Of a stretch of 64,000 nucleotides of DNA, positions 43,342-54,015 are shown in pieces. This stretch comes from Bedellia somnulentella (Eukaryota; Arthropoda; Insecta; Lepidoptera; Bedelliidae). The notes under the pieces were generated by a model that was not told where the DNA came from, made no database searches, and was given only the letters and a program-made list of their open reading frames with translations. Within the stretch, counting starts at the first letter, position 1. Every line of letters starts with the position of its first letter. The stretch spans positions 6,526,401-6,590,400 of the forward strand of contig OY755175.1 of NCBI GenBank assembly GCA_963576735.1. Direction: 5' to 3'. Made by a program: the position numbers and the translations under genes.

Positions 43342-44200
43342 TGAAAGGTAGTTACCGTGGCTGTATTTTATATTATTTATAAGGATTCCTGAGAAAGAAG
43401 AAAAAACATACACATAGAATAGAAATGTGAAGTGTCATTATTATCATCGCAGCCAATAGACGCCCCCGCTGTTGAACATAGGACTTCCCAAGACATCTTA
43501 ATAACGATGGACCCCTGATTGCGGATCTTTTGCAACTACCTATTGTGACGCAACTTGTCATAATTTGTATGCATTATGGCAGTTTTGACAGCAATTATAT
43601 TACAACCTACGGGAAAAACGACGGTCGCAAAAGATACGTATTGCTATTGCAGCCCTGCATTTTACTTATCCATTGTCTCTGGCGAAACATTTTTGTTAAA
43701 TTTGATAATCTTTTGTTTAAAGAGCGTACCAATGTTATCTCCTACGAAGTACTAGTTTTTGCAGCTTCCAGTTGGTACGCTGTATTATCGCCAAGAATAA
43801 AATATGTCGTGTAGGTTTCCTCGTCTTATTATTCTCTGTACGATAATAATCTACTTTATAAAAGTTCTGTTCCAAGTTGTATAAGATATTTATAAAATAT
43901 ATAATTTGACGGTACACTATTACTATTTTCATTATTATCATATATGTAGTACCATTATATTAAGTAGGATTTATACTATTCATTTTGATCTAATACATAG
44001 CTGTGTAAACATAGAGTAGGTTACCATAGAGAAACGAATCCTCTTTCGAAACGTCCTGTATGTGATCCCATATATACGTGTATGATACGGTTCTAGTTCC
44101 AACACATATGTATGGGATCGAATATCGGGGTGTGCCACAACAGCATTAGAGCATAGTGAGTACAGAAGCGAAGAGGTCCCTCAGTTCGGTTATGTGGCTG
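43342..44200. other. Intergenic, little recognised
   Basis: A piece of the common 'gacgcccccgctgttgaacataggac' type repeat is at about 43441-43520. An imperfect palindrome around gatcccatatat / atatgtatgggatc is at about 44068-44120. No exon was recognised. Confidence 0.45.
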
Positions 44201-44216
44201 AGTGAAGTATAAATGT

Positions 44217-44379
44217 CATAAATAAAAGATGTTATTAAAGGAAAGAAAAATTTCGACACTGGCGGGGTTCGAACCCGCGACCTTCGGGTATACGCCCCCG
44301 TCGCTTCTTTTAATAACATCTTTTATTTATGAGTAATAATCCCCACATGAGGAATTCATGTCAAAAAACATTAAATTAT
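44217..44379. repeat. Family-C SINE, compact fold-back with 15-bp target duplication
   Basis: The left half is the reverse complement of the tRNA-like 3' half and spacer (ggggttcgaacccgcgacct on plus). The right half is the forward spacer and family 3' end (taataatccccacatgagga and on). The shared arm around ataaaagatgttattaaa is inverted. Perfect flank gtgaagtataaatgt at 44202-44216 and 44380-44394. Confidence 0.85.
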
Positions 44380-44632
44380 GTGAAGTATAAATGTGTTAAA
44401 ATAAATTGGTGTAAGACATAGTGACCGTGATAGCTCAGTGGATACAACAGTCGCCTATCACGCAAACAGGGGCGCTGGTATTAAATTCCGGGTCGGGCCT
44501 ACACTAATTTGTCTTTTCTAAAGTCATAATATCATATCAAAGTATTTTAGTTAATTTATCATGGTTGTTAATACGGTGAAGGATTACATCGCACCGACAT
44601 ATAAGAAGAAGTCTTCTTATATGTCTGTGATA

Positions 44633-46503
44633 CGATGGGCATGCCAATAGAATTTAGATACTCTTTTCTCATTTAATTGACACTGGCAAGCTATACACCA
44701 TCTTAAAGGCTGTTTTTTTATTGACATATTTTAATATAGAACACACTTCTTTTATTTATTTTTTATTTGAATGAGCATCATTTTTCCGAGAATCTGGCGG
44801 GAATTCACTTGCAACAATGAAGCTCAGTCGACGTGATTTTCGCGCTATGATTTATTATGACTTTAAAAAAGGTTTAAAGCCTCAAGAATGTTTTGAACTT
44901 TTGGCTTCTGCTTTTGGTGAGTCTGCTTGTTCCCGAGCAACAGTATTCAATTGGTTTGCTGAATTTAAAAGCGGACGGGAATGTGCCGAAGATGAAGCGA
45001 AGACAGGACGGCCGCCAACCGCGGTCACGCATGAAATCGTTCGTGCAGTCGAAAAAAAGTGTGAAAACAAATTAATCGTTAATCCGTTGCTTCGGAAGGT
45101 GTTCGTAAAGAGAAGAAGCAACAAAGAAACTCTTTACATTCACATTTTTTCATTTTTTCAAAATATGGTTTGTACAATTTCAGTTTATAAACATGTTTTT
45201 ACTTTACAAAAGATTTTCTATGCGACCAAACCAAACGCTAGTTTGACATAATTAAAATAAATTTTCCATTACAAAAACCAATCACATAACGTGAGAAGAA
45301 AAATCCTCACCAGAAAATTATTCCTAGGAATAACGAGGGAAGATTTATAGCTTTACGGACATGGTCATGTGCGCGTTGGGTCCTTGTCGTTTAAAAAATC
45401 TTGAACACTGTAGTAAGATTTCTTTAAAAGCATGGCTTTAATTGCCTTTTTAAAAGATGCCACAGGCAATTCCAATATGTCAGAAGGAAGTTTGTTGCAC
45501 ATTTTTAGGGATAGTCCCATAAAGGAGTTACTTACTTTATTAAGTCTCCACTTCGGTACGTTAAGTTTCTCCTAATTCCGAGTGTTAACAGTATGCCTAT
45601 CACTAACTTTACTAAATTGGCCTATATTCTTTTTGGCATACATTAAATTCTCAAATATGTATTGGCAAGGGACAGTTAAAATGCCAATATCTTTAAATTT
45701 TTCGCGCAACGAATAACGTTGTTCGAGATGGGTGCCGCACAAACTAACCGATGAGCAGAAAGAATGTCGGGTGGATTGGTGCCTATTAATGATAGATAAA
45801 TTCAACGGAGGCAGAAAAAAAAAGTATATGATATACTGACTGGTGACGAATCATGGCTATATATATATAACTATGATCCCGAATCAAAGCGACAGTCGAC
45901 TGTATGGTGCTTTGAAGACGAGCCAACTCCAACGAAATGTCGCCGTGCACGAAGCACACAGAAACAAATAGTCGCCTCGTTTTTCTGCAAAACGGGTCGT
46001 ATCGTACTGCTACTGTTGTGCTAGAGAATGAAAGAACGGTGAACTCCGAATGGTATGTGACAGTTTGTGCTCCAACAGTAATATCAGCTTGGTGTGACAA
46101 GCCACCGAAGTCAGGAATCCGGCACCTTCTATGGCACCACGACAATGCGGCGCCGCACACGTCTGCCACAACACTAGACTTTTCCAACTCGGAAAATGTG
46201 TCAATTCTCCCTCACCCGCCATATTCCCCTGACCTAGCGTCTTTTGATTTTTACTTTTTTCCAAAAGTCAAAGAAAAACTAAAGGGAAAGAGTTTTGAAA
46301 GCAAAGAAGATGCGCTGCTTGCCTATAATTTCGAGATTTCTGAGGTATCTAAAGAAGAGTGGTCACAGGTATTTTCCAATTGGTTCAGACGTATGGAAAA
46401 GTGTATACGTGCTCAGGGTGAATACTTTGAAAAGATCGATACTTGTAATAAAGAATAAATTTTAGAATTTTTGAGTATCTAGTTTCTTTTGGCATGCCCC
46501 TCG
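44633..46503 (+). mobile_element. Mariner element, inactive, with both inverted ends
   Basis: TA flanks at 44631-44632 and 46504-46505. The ends cgatgggcatgccaatagaa and ttcttttggcatgcccctcg are inverted with few mismatches. The transposase start is at 44817 (MKLSRRDFRAMIYYDFKKGL, ATVFNWFAEFKSGRE, DEAKTGRPPTAVTHEIVRAV). After the LINE insertion come RWVPHKLTDEQKECRVDW, DILTGDESWLY, LLWHHDNAAPHTSATT and PYSPDLASFDFYFFP, which match the mariner DD34D catalytic blocks. Frameshifts near 45820 (poly-A run) and 46010, and the inserted LINE, make it dead. Confidence 0.9.
45104..45717 (-). mobile_element. LINE 3' fragment inserted in the mariner transposase
   Basis: The minus frame (RYSLREKFKDIGILTVPCQY, FSKVSDRHTVNTRN) and its 3' UTR match 16622-17240 closely. 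It is flanked by tgttcg on both sides in the mariner, between the LRKV and RWVPHK residues. Confidence 0.8.
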
Positions 46504-46765
46504 TACATCGTGAGGAAACCCATGAGGGTAAGTTGTACGTAGTTATATGACAGTGTATTCGTACGTGGCTATGGCTACACTGATATTGTCACGATAATCT
46601 ATTGCTATCATAGATGTACTAATAAAAAACCATAGATAAGTCATGCGCGCTCATAAGTGGCACTTGAAAAACAGGCTAAATGGCTCATCTGACTTCAGTC
46701 GCGCACTAGCTGCCGTCGCAATCGTTCACCTGTTTTAGCGTGTTTGTTTATCTAAATAATCGAGA

Positions 46766-46841
46766 ATGTCATCGTGTGTGATGAGATTTTGCACAAACTA
46801 TATTAGGAAAACTACTAAAATGATGAGATTACTTATCATTC
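46766..46841 (+). pseudogene. Possible decayed THAP first exon
   Basis: ATG at 46766 gives MSSCVMRFCTNYIRKTTK, very like a THAP start. The expected ITYHS-type ending (attacttatcattc) lies in another frame just before gtaagt, as if one base had been gained or lost. No further THAP exon was found. It may instead be a sequencing indel in a real gene. Confidence 0.35.
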
Positions 46842-47340
46842 GTAAGTATTATAAATTTACAATGTTTTAATTATAATTTATAATAAATCGTGCGTATAGG
46901 TCTTAATTATTCTTTGTCAAACGGTCGTCTTAGTGTCATATTTCACGCCGGTACAGAGAAAATATGTTTATCTCTTTTTAGCGCTTGCTTTAAGATGTGT
47001 ATTTCTTGGTGTGTTGTTTGGATATATTTCGAGTGGTGTGCGTTCATCTGCCGCAATCGGTGCCACTCGTAAGCGTCGGTTTCTTCGTAAATGACCTATC
47101 TAACGTTTTTTAATCTATGATTGCTATGCTAAGCCTCCGTCGTCTGTCTGTCTCCATGCTGTATCACATAAACTGGGATGGCTAGAAAGCTAGGAATTTT
47201 CAGAAACGATGTATTTCCGCTACCGCTCTAACAACAAACACTATAAGTTTAAAAATAAATTAATAATAGGGGTCCCCCTACAATAAACGTGTTTTTACGT
47301 ATTTTTTTGTCAATAATTTAATATAAGTCTTTATCGTTTT

Positions 47341-47970
47341 TGCCGTGTAGTGCCGGCTTAGAATGTCGCTACCCCTTTCTACTCACGGGTGTCGTAAGAG
47401 GCGACTAAGGGTATTGGGGCTTTTTATTAGATAGTATTTTCTAAGATTTTCACGATTGCACATTATAATTGAAACAACTTTTTGATTTCAATAGAGATGA
47501 TGGTTGGCAATTACCACTTGCTTGGAACCCGATCATTAGCACAACTAAGCGAGGGAAGAACACTAGCAAGACTCCAGATAACATTAGCTCTTTTTGTACA
47601 TAGCAAATATTAAACGCAAATGTAACTTAAAATTTTGTGAAGGTAGTTAGTATTAATAATTTTATAGTACTGTATAATGACAAATAACACCTCAGTCTTC
47701 CCGTGACCATGATAACTGAAAAGTTTTCGAAACGTCGGGCTTTAAAAATAATGTAATAACACGCGATTAAAATATCCGAAAATCAAAAAGTTGTTTCTTT
47801 TTATTAGATTTTCGGGCGATGCGGTTGGAGACCCATCGCCAAAAATCTTTATTTTTACCATCTTTTCCCCACTCAACTTCCAAAAGTGGCTGAGGAATTT
47901 ATAATTCCTTAGCTCTGGCTACCCCTTTTAGGGAAATATAGCCTTGAGTATATGTGTGTATGTATGTTTT
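47341..47970 (+). repeat. Family-B repeat interrupted by another element
   Basis: Left part 47341-47432 (gccgtgtagtgccggcttag), right part 47797-47970 (ttttcgggcgatgcggttgg to the tatgtatg end). The split point is in the ctttttattagat segment. Confidence 0.8.
47433..47796. mobile_element. 364-bp insertion with inner inverted repeats and 13-bp target duplication
   Basis: Flanked by ctttttattagat (47420-47432 and 47797-47809). Inside, gaaacaactttttgattt near the left is inverted as aaatcaaaaagttgtttc at the right, and 'gaaaagttttcgaaacgtcg' lies at 47717-47736. No coding frame. Class not settled: the long duplication suggests retroposition, while the inverted parts suggest a MITE. Confidence 0.7.
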
Positions 47971-48389
47971 TGGTCAATATTAAAAACGGTAACAAGTAGA
48001 CGCTTCAAATTTTCACAGTATATTTATTTGTATATGACCTTTCAAAACCAATAATTCAATAACAATAAAATAAATATTAAAGGGGTCTCCCATACAACAA
48101 ATATAATGACTAAGCAATTTTTACTCGATCTTAATTAACAGATAGAAACTTCAATATTAGTACGGATATGTATGACGTCATTACGAATATATATGACGTT
48201 GGTACGGAACCCTTCGTTGTGAGCTGCACCGTACATAATCATGGTAAATTAACTACGTTTATGATCTCAGATAAGACACATTAATGAAAGCTCGATTCTG
48301 GAAATGAACATATGCTTCTCCGGACCAGCAGCGTCCACGTCTCTGAACTGCCAAGGATGTAAGTACAATACATTGAAATTGTTTAATTG

Positions 48390-49165
48390 TTATGATAGCT
48401 CAGTGGGTAGAACGCCGCTTATCGTGTAGACGACTAGTGTTCGAATCCCGGCTCGGGCCTTAACTAATTTGTCTTTTCTTAATTTATCGGTGGGGAAAAC
48501 ATCGTGTGGAATCCCACATGGCTGAGTTGTACTTAGTCACGTGACAGTGTATTCGTACCAAACGGCGATAGGCCTGCCCCGTATCACGTGAGTACACTGT
48601 CCAAGCAAAACGTGGGTATTCTGAAGACCAGGTGACAATGTCACGTGATGTTAAGAAGTATTAGTACCTCTGCTAACCTCTTCCGGGATATTCGGCGTGA
48701 ACGTGTGAGTCTGAGTATTTTAATCGTTCTTATTGTAGTGTTTTAACAAGATTTTTATGTTCTTATTGTTTATTCCAATTCTTAAGAATTACTAATAACT
48801 CTTTCAAGTCTGCACCTTTGAGATACTCCAGTCGTAGGTCGGGGCATAATAATGACCGCTTTAGGCGCACTTAAATTATAAAAATACAAATTTAACTCTT
48901 TTTAGAATTGTTTACATTCATTAAATAATATGCAATAAATCCCAAAAAGGGGATCCAGAGCTTAAGAATAATAAATTTATCACCCAATTTTGGAATTGTT
49001 ATTAGGAAAGATTGTAAAATAAAGGTTTTTGGTGATGGGTCTCCTACTCCAATTTCATCGCTCAACAATCACTTAAAAACGCCTAATACCCTTAGTCACC
49101 TTTACTACACCCACTGGAAGAAATAGGGTAGTGTTATATTAAGCCGACACTAGAGAGCGCTATCT
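48390..49165. repeat. Family-A SINE (plus) and a minus family-B copy
   Basis: Family A at 48390-48710 (gatagctcagtgggtagaac, ggtaaaaca-type body, cggcgtgaacgtg). A minus family-B copy is at about 48930-49165. 49166-50209 holds no recognised repeat or exon and may contain the promoter of the gene that owns the exon at 50210. Confidence 0.7.
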
Positions 49166-50209
49166 TAGGTTCACTTCATGATATAAGTATACATACGTGA
49201 TGCCGAAGAATTGGATGTCTCACTGAACCGGCTACCAAACCATAACGACTGCCCCATATTCAAACCGCCGCCTGTGAGAATGTAGGGCGGAATCTAGATA
49301 AAATAAATGTATTTTCCTCAGAACGTTAACCCTAAGATATTGTTGTTAGCAATTTCATTTCATAAGTTAACGATGGAAAATATTGATAGACATTTGAATA
49401 CTAAGGTATAAATTAAGATACAAAATAAAAATATTAACATTTCCTGTGTCAACAAACATCTGAAAAGACAAAGCTGCCATGTGTGTAGGTTAACATGAAA
49501 ATAGCAGAACAGCGGTCGCGAAGTAGTGCTAAATATAGTTCGATTCGACCAACACTGCGGGATTTCAAAGTGCTCTGCGCACGCGCCGATTGCCCGTGCT
49601 CTCTAAAATTTAATTCGTATCCGTAACAATGAAACCTCAATCTTTCTGTGATAAATAAGCAAATGTTTCTAAGAATTAGTGAAGTGAAATATACATTAAG
49701 TTATCCGAGGCAAGTATTAACACTACGTTTACCAAATATTTCATTTCTTCAGAACGCGAAAAAATTAAAAGAGTTGCTGATTTTTTTCTCATTTTATACG
49801 TAACTGCATGACACATACATACAGCATTGGACCTTTCACCTATCTCAATGAAATTGCTGCCAAAAATTAAGTGCCAGATATGTAGAGCTACTATAGTCTC
49901 ATTAATCGATTGCTTATAAACAAAGCAAGTAACTTACGAGGTTGATTTTAAAGCAGCAGTTCATTTTTAGTTATTTATTTATTTTGTTGGAAACTTACAA
50001 ACGTTAATTCAAAATAACAAAATTAGTTATGGTAATTGTTTTATGATATTAACTTCTAATCTAAACTAACGAAAATCTTTATATATTAGTACGTATAATC
50101 GAGGCTTTAAGTTCATAAGGTTAGCTGTGATCTTAAGTCCATATTCGCAAAGAAATAACAAGAATATCGTATTGTTAGGGTAACACGAATATTCCTTTGT
50201 CTTTTCCAG

Positions 50210-50636
50210 AAAGTGATGTAATGAGCAGAGAGGATCGCGCGCGGCCGCAGTCGGGCGGTGGAGTCCGCGGGCTGCTGGACTGGCTGTGGACGGTGCGGCG
50301 CGCCCACTCCGCCGACTCGCTCTCCAGCGACGGCTCCTCCCGCACCGCGCTCAGCTTCGCCTTCCTGCAGCCCGCGCTGTACCGCGGCGCCGCGCAGCCC
50401 GCCCCGCCACCGCCGCCCGCCTCCACCGACACCTGCGAGCGCCGGCTGCGCGACTGCGAGGTGCGGCGCCGGGCCGAGCGCGGGCTCACCATCCACAGCA
50501 AGTACTGGCTGCCGCTGGGGGAGGGCCACTACGACGCGGCCACGCTGCCCGCGGCCCGGCGCGGCGCCGACGAGCGGGTGCGGCGCGCTGTCAGTGTGTG
50601 CGCGCACGTGCCGGGCAAGCGCCGCGCCCCACCGCC
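50210..50636 (+). CDS. Unidentified GC-rich coding exon, partial
   Basis: After a good acceptor (tttgtcttttccag at 50196-50209), an open frame of about 142 codons runs to the N gap: MSREDRARPQSGGGVRGLLD at 50221, then ADSLSSDGSSRTALSFAF, a proline stretch, and CERRLRDCEVRRRAERGLTI, HSKYWLPLGEGHYDAA, RRAVSVCAHVPGKRRAPP. GC is far above the surroundings and third positions are nearly all G/C, a coding-like bias. I do not recognise the family. It may begin the protein (ATG 50221) or continue from an earlier exon; the frame has no stop above the ATG within the exon. It is 1.7 kb upstream of the RBCK1-like terminal exon on the same strand and could be part of it; the linking exons are not visible. 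Confidence 0.6.
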
Positions 50637-50836
50637 NNNNNNNNNNNNNNNNNNNNNNNNNNNNNNNNNNNNNNNNNNNNNNNNNNNNNNNNNNNNNNNN
50701 NNNNNNNNNNNNNNNNNNNNNNNNNNNNNNNNNNNNNNNNNNNNNNNNNNNNNNNNNNNNNNNNNNNNNNNNNNNNNNNNNNNNNNNNNNNNNNNNNNNN
50801 NNNNNNNNNNNNNNNNNNNNNNNNNNNNNNNNNNNN
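50637..50836. other. Assembly gap (200 N)
   Basis: Exactly 200 N, beginning inside the GC-rich exon and ending in AT-rich DNA. The exon's 3' end and perhaps more exons are missing. Confidence 0.98.
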
Positions 50837-50929
50837 CTACATGTTTTCGTAATTTTTTTATTTATATGCTAAATTTGAATTTAAAACCGAATAAAGGGAC
50901 AGTGATTATTTGACAAAACAAAGACTCAA

Positions 50930-51772
50930 TCTTATCCCCACACGACTTTCGAAAATGGTTGAGGAATTTATTATTCCGAAGCTCTGGCTACCCTTTCTAG
51001 GGATTTATTTTATAGCAGTCATTATATTTGTGTGTGTATGTAATAAATTTGGCTCACAGATATGTCCCACCCACAAATTCAAATATCAAGGCTTTGATGC
51101 CATGAAACCATTTCTCATCCGCTTTATCTATACTATAATAAGGTTGTACCGAGGTCAAAACTGCACATTGAAGAAAAAAAATAAAAACCGGTGGAATATG
51201 TTTAATTTTCGATACTGAAGCTTTGTGCTTTTTGAAAAAAATGACTGTCTGTCTGTCTGTCTTTCTGTCTGTATGTCCGGTTATCACGTTAATTTTATCA
51301 GACGGATCTTGATGAATTTTGGTATGAATGTATCTTATACTCCTGGCCAACATATAGGATATCATTTATCCCGGATTTCGCGAGGGTTCCCACAGGAGCA
51401 TAAAAAAACATTACTTTCATATGGCTCCCCTCCCCATATTTACACGATTCATTTTTTCAACGAACGACTTTATCAGACTCTTCATTAATTAGTATTTTTA
51501 GAAAAATATGGGTTTCATCCATTTTCATCAAAATGAATGCCCATTTAATTGTTTGTCAATAGTATAACTACTAGATATATAGTTTATCAAAAATTTGAAC
51601 CCTACACCAACGTCTTGTGGTGTAGCGATATACCGTTTGGTTAGTACTAATCGAACGGAAGACCCAGGTTCAAATCCCGGGGGATCACAATCATTTAGCC
51701 ATCTATTACAAAGCCCACGGGAATATAAATATAAAAAAACAGACTTTAAGATAGTGTTTTGGTATATTATAT
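50930..51772. repeat. Family-B fragment, (TGTC)n repeat and a tRNA-like SINE fragment
   Basis: 50930-51045 is the 3' half of family B. 51244-51272 is (TGTC)n with the 'acggatcttgatgaattttg' repeat. About 51613-51690 is tRNA-like (tggttagtact then ggttcaaatcccgggggatc as B box), probably another SINE head. Confidence 0.6.
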
Positions 51773-51787
51773 TTAAGTAAAGTACGA

Positions 51788-52145
51788 CGTAATAGCTCAA
51801 TGGGTAGAACACCGGTTATCGTGCAAACGACTAGTGTTCGAATCCCGGGTCGGGCCTACACCAATTTGTCTTTTCTAAAGACATATGTGTGGTTTATTTA
51901 TCACGGTTGTTAACGGTGAGGGAAAACATCGTGAGGAAACCCACATGGCTGAGTTGTACTTAGTCATGTGACAGTGTATTCGTACAAAACGGCGATATGC
52001 CTGCCCCCCATCACTTGAGTACACTGTCCATGCAAAACGTGGGTACTCTGAACACCAGGTGACAAAGTCACGTGATGTTAAGAAGTATTAGTACCTCTGC
52101 CAACCCCTTCGGGGATATTCGGCGTGAACGTTTATGCTTATTATG
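51788..52145 (+). repeat. Family-A SINE, nearly complete
   Basis: Head taatagctcaatgggtagaa, B box gttcgaatcccgggtcgggc, tail ggcgtgaacgtttatgctta. One of the least diverged copies here; it ends about 210 bp before the RBCK1-like exon. Confidence 0.85.
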
Positions 52146-52353
52146 ATTATACTGGCTACTCACCTACTGTGGAGACCACTGTATAGCAATGTATGAACAA
52201 TTTTGAAAATAAATAATATTTGTATCTATTTATAAATTGGAGAGGAAAATGTGGTAGGTTTGCGAATAATTGTTAGTGATGATCCGACCGCGCGACCCTT
52301 AGCTTCCTTGTACCCCCAGGATCTGACCTTTACAAGGCTCGTGAATGTTACAG

Positions 52354-52680
52354 GCAATCCACGAAGGTGAAACCTGCGACGAATACCTACGAAAAGTGCA
52401 GGAAGCAGCAGAAAAGGTGAGCGGTGACGAGCAGGGCACATCGGAGCTCGTAGAGACCATGGTGTCGCGGGGTGAAGCGTTACGGTGTCCAAATTGCGCC
52501 AGTGTCATCGTGAAGAAGTGGGGCTGCGACTGGGTGAGGTGTGTGGCGTGCAAGACGGAGATCTGCTGGGCCACGCGCGGCCCGCGCTGGGGGCCCGGCG
52601 GCCGCGGAGACACCAGCGCCGGCTGCCGATGCGGCATCGACGGCGTGAGATGTCATCCCTCATGCGGTTACTGCCACTAA
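52354..52680 (+). CDS. RBCK1: RBCK1/HOIL-1-like RBR ubiquitin ligase, terminal exon only
   Basis: After an acceptor (gaatgttacag) the frame reads AIHEGETCDEYLRKVQEAAE, LVETMVSRGEALRCPNCASV, VKKWGCDWVRCVACKTEICW, ATRGPRWGPGGRGDTSAGCR, CGIDGVRCHPSCGYCH and stops at 52678-52680. This is the end of the IBR and the whole RING2 of the HOIL-1 type, including the GPRWGPGGxGDTSxGCRC signature. The Cys of GCDW is the likely thioester-forming residue by analogy with HOIL-1. Family knowledge: RBR ligases pass ubiquitin through this Cys, and HOIL-1 makes ester-linked ubiquitin in the LUBAC complex. The UBL, NZF, RING1 and start exons are not visible in the window, being either in the 50.6-kb gap or upstream. 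RNF31/HOIP is less likely because its C-terminal LDD is absent. Confidence 0.82.
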   Translation, partial: AIHEGETCDEYLRKVQEAAEKVSGDEQGTSELVETMVSRGEALRCPNCASVIVKKWGCDWVRCVACKTEICWATRGPRWGPGGRGDTSAGCRCGIDGVRCHPSCGYCH

Positions 52681-53423
52681 TCTTGAAACTATATGGCAGT
52701 TCTGCTGTGCAGTTCTTCTGCCCAACGCTACTCCTCCATTTTATACGCTATGGACCGGGTTTTGTATATGCTTTACGTTACCAAGATCATGTATTATCAA
52801 CTAATCACAATATACGATTGGCTGCGGTGTTTTATTTTATTGGTTGAAAATGTTCTCCACACATAATTTGGATTACTAAGAAAGAAAAAAAGAAAGAAAA
52901 GTTATTTATTTGCTATTAAAGGCACAAAAATTAACAAAATACACACAGCAAGTAGAACCAAGTTTACAAAAAACCAGTATAAACACTAATATTTTTAGAG
53001 AACACAAATGGAGAAAATAAAAAAATAAATAAAAAAGATATCATTTAACTAAAGACAGAAAAATAAAAAAAAAAACCACAAACAGAAGCACATCAGTAAA
53101 AAAAAATATACAATTATAATAAAATTTTGGGATGTTGTGCCTTCCAACAGCAAAAAGGCACTGACTCAGCAAAAGTTGTGAGTTTTACCTCACAACACTG
53201 ATTTTCAGTCAGCGCCTACACCAGCGACATCACAAGCGTCACACCAGCAGCAGCGTGATATTATGGTAACACACTAATAGTATACTTAAACATAAACATT
53301 TTTAAAAGATATAAATATATAGTACATAAAATATAGAAATGAATACTACAAAAATATAAAAATAAATAAATAAAAAACAATGAAATAGTACATATACTAG
53401 TTGTTTTTATGCTCTTTTATCCT
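52681..53423. other. 3' flank of the RBCK1-like gene, low-complexity A-rich DNA
   Basis: Probable 3' UTR start, then A-rich sequence (52880-53120) with several aataaa motifs. No exon was recognised. Confidence 0.45.
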
Positions 53424-54015
53424 TTTTTAGGGTTCCGTACGTCTGAATACAAAAACGGAACCCTTATAGGATCACTCGTGTGTCTGTCCGTCCGTCGCTT
53501 ACAGTCAATTATCTCCGAATCTATTAGACCGATTAAGTTGAAATTTGGTACACATATCAATTCCTGTGACCCAAACACAGAGGTGTGACGTGAGCAGATG
53601 GAGGGTCATTTTTGGAGGGGAAGGGGAAAATTTATTTAAAAAAAAAAAACTGCATATCGTGAACTTGTGGCATATCAAATGAAAGGTCTTGTTGAGAAGA
53701 TCTTAAATGTATTTTTTTGTAATTTTAAAATAAATAGTTTCCAAGTTATTCAAAAAAATAGACGAAAATTGACCATTCCCCCCTTATCTCCAAAACTACT
53801 GAACCTAAAATTTTGAAAAAAATAAAGAAATTAGTTTTTTCCTTACAGATTATAGGAAAACCTATAAGAAGTCCATGATATTAAAATAACATGGTAAATC
53901 ACTCAATATTGTGCGTACCAACTTACATTTGCAGGTGGAATGTGTGAATTTAAAAAAACATGATAGGTAACATCGTACGGAACCCTCTTCACGCGAGTTC
54001 AACTCGCACTTGTCC
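53424..54015. repeat. 'gggttccgtac' dispersed repeat, apparently full length
   Basis: Opens ttttagggttccgtacgtct and closes gtacggaaccctcttcacgc, so the two ends are inverted over about 12 bp. The interior has (gtctgtccgtcc) and 'attagaccgattaagttgaa', usual for this moth repeat. No coding frame. Confidence 0.6.

Larger units (their letters stand above)
44424..46590 (+). repeat. Family-A SINE split by a mariner
   Basis: Head and body at 44424-44592 (gatagctcagtggatacaac, cgggtcgggcctacactaat) and continuation from 46505 (catcgtgaggaaacccatga) to about 46590. tacatcg stands on both sides of the insert. A small palindrome (about 44597-44628) sits between the SINE and the mariner end. Confidence 0.75.
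47110..48220 (+). repeat. 'gggttccgtacc'-type repeat split by a nested family-B copy
   Basis: 47110-47335 and 47971-48220 look like the two halves of one dispersed repeat (gtctgtctgtctccatgctg; later ggtacggaacccttcgttgt). The family-B copy at 47341-47970 lies between them and is itself interrupted at 47433-47796. Confidence 0.6.

Noticed and set aside
51613..51690. tRNA gene
   Set aside because: Only the B-box half is tRNA-like; no full cloverleaf could be drawn.
52354..52680. RNF31/HOIP (LUBEL) assignment for the RBR exon
   Set aside because: HOIP continues past RING2 into a long LDD; this frame stops right after the CRCG...CHPSCGYCH block, as in HOIL-1.
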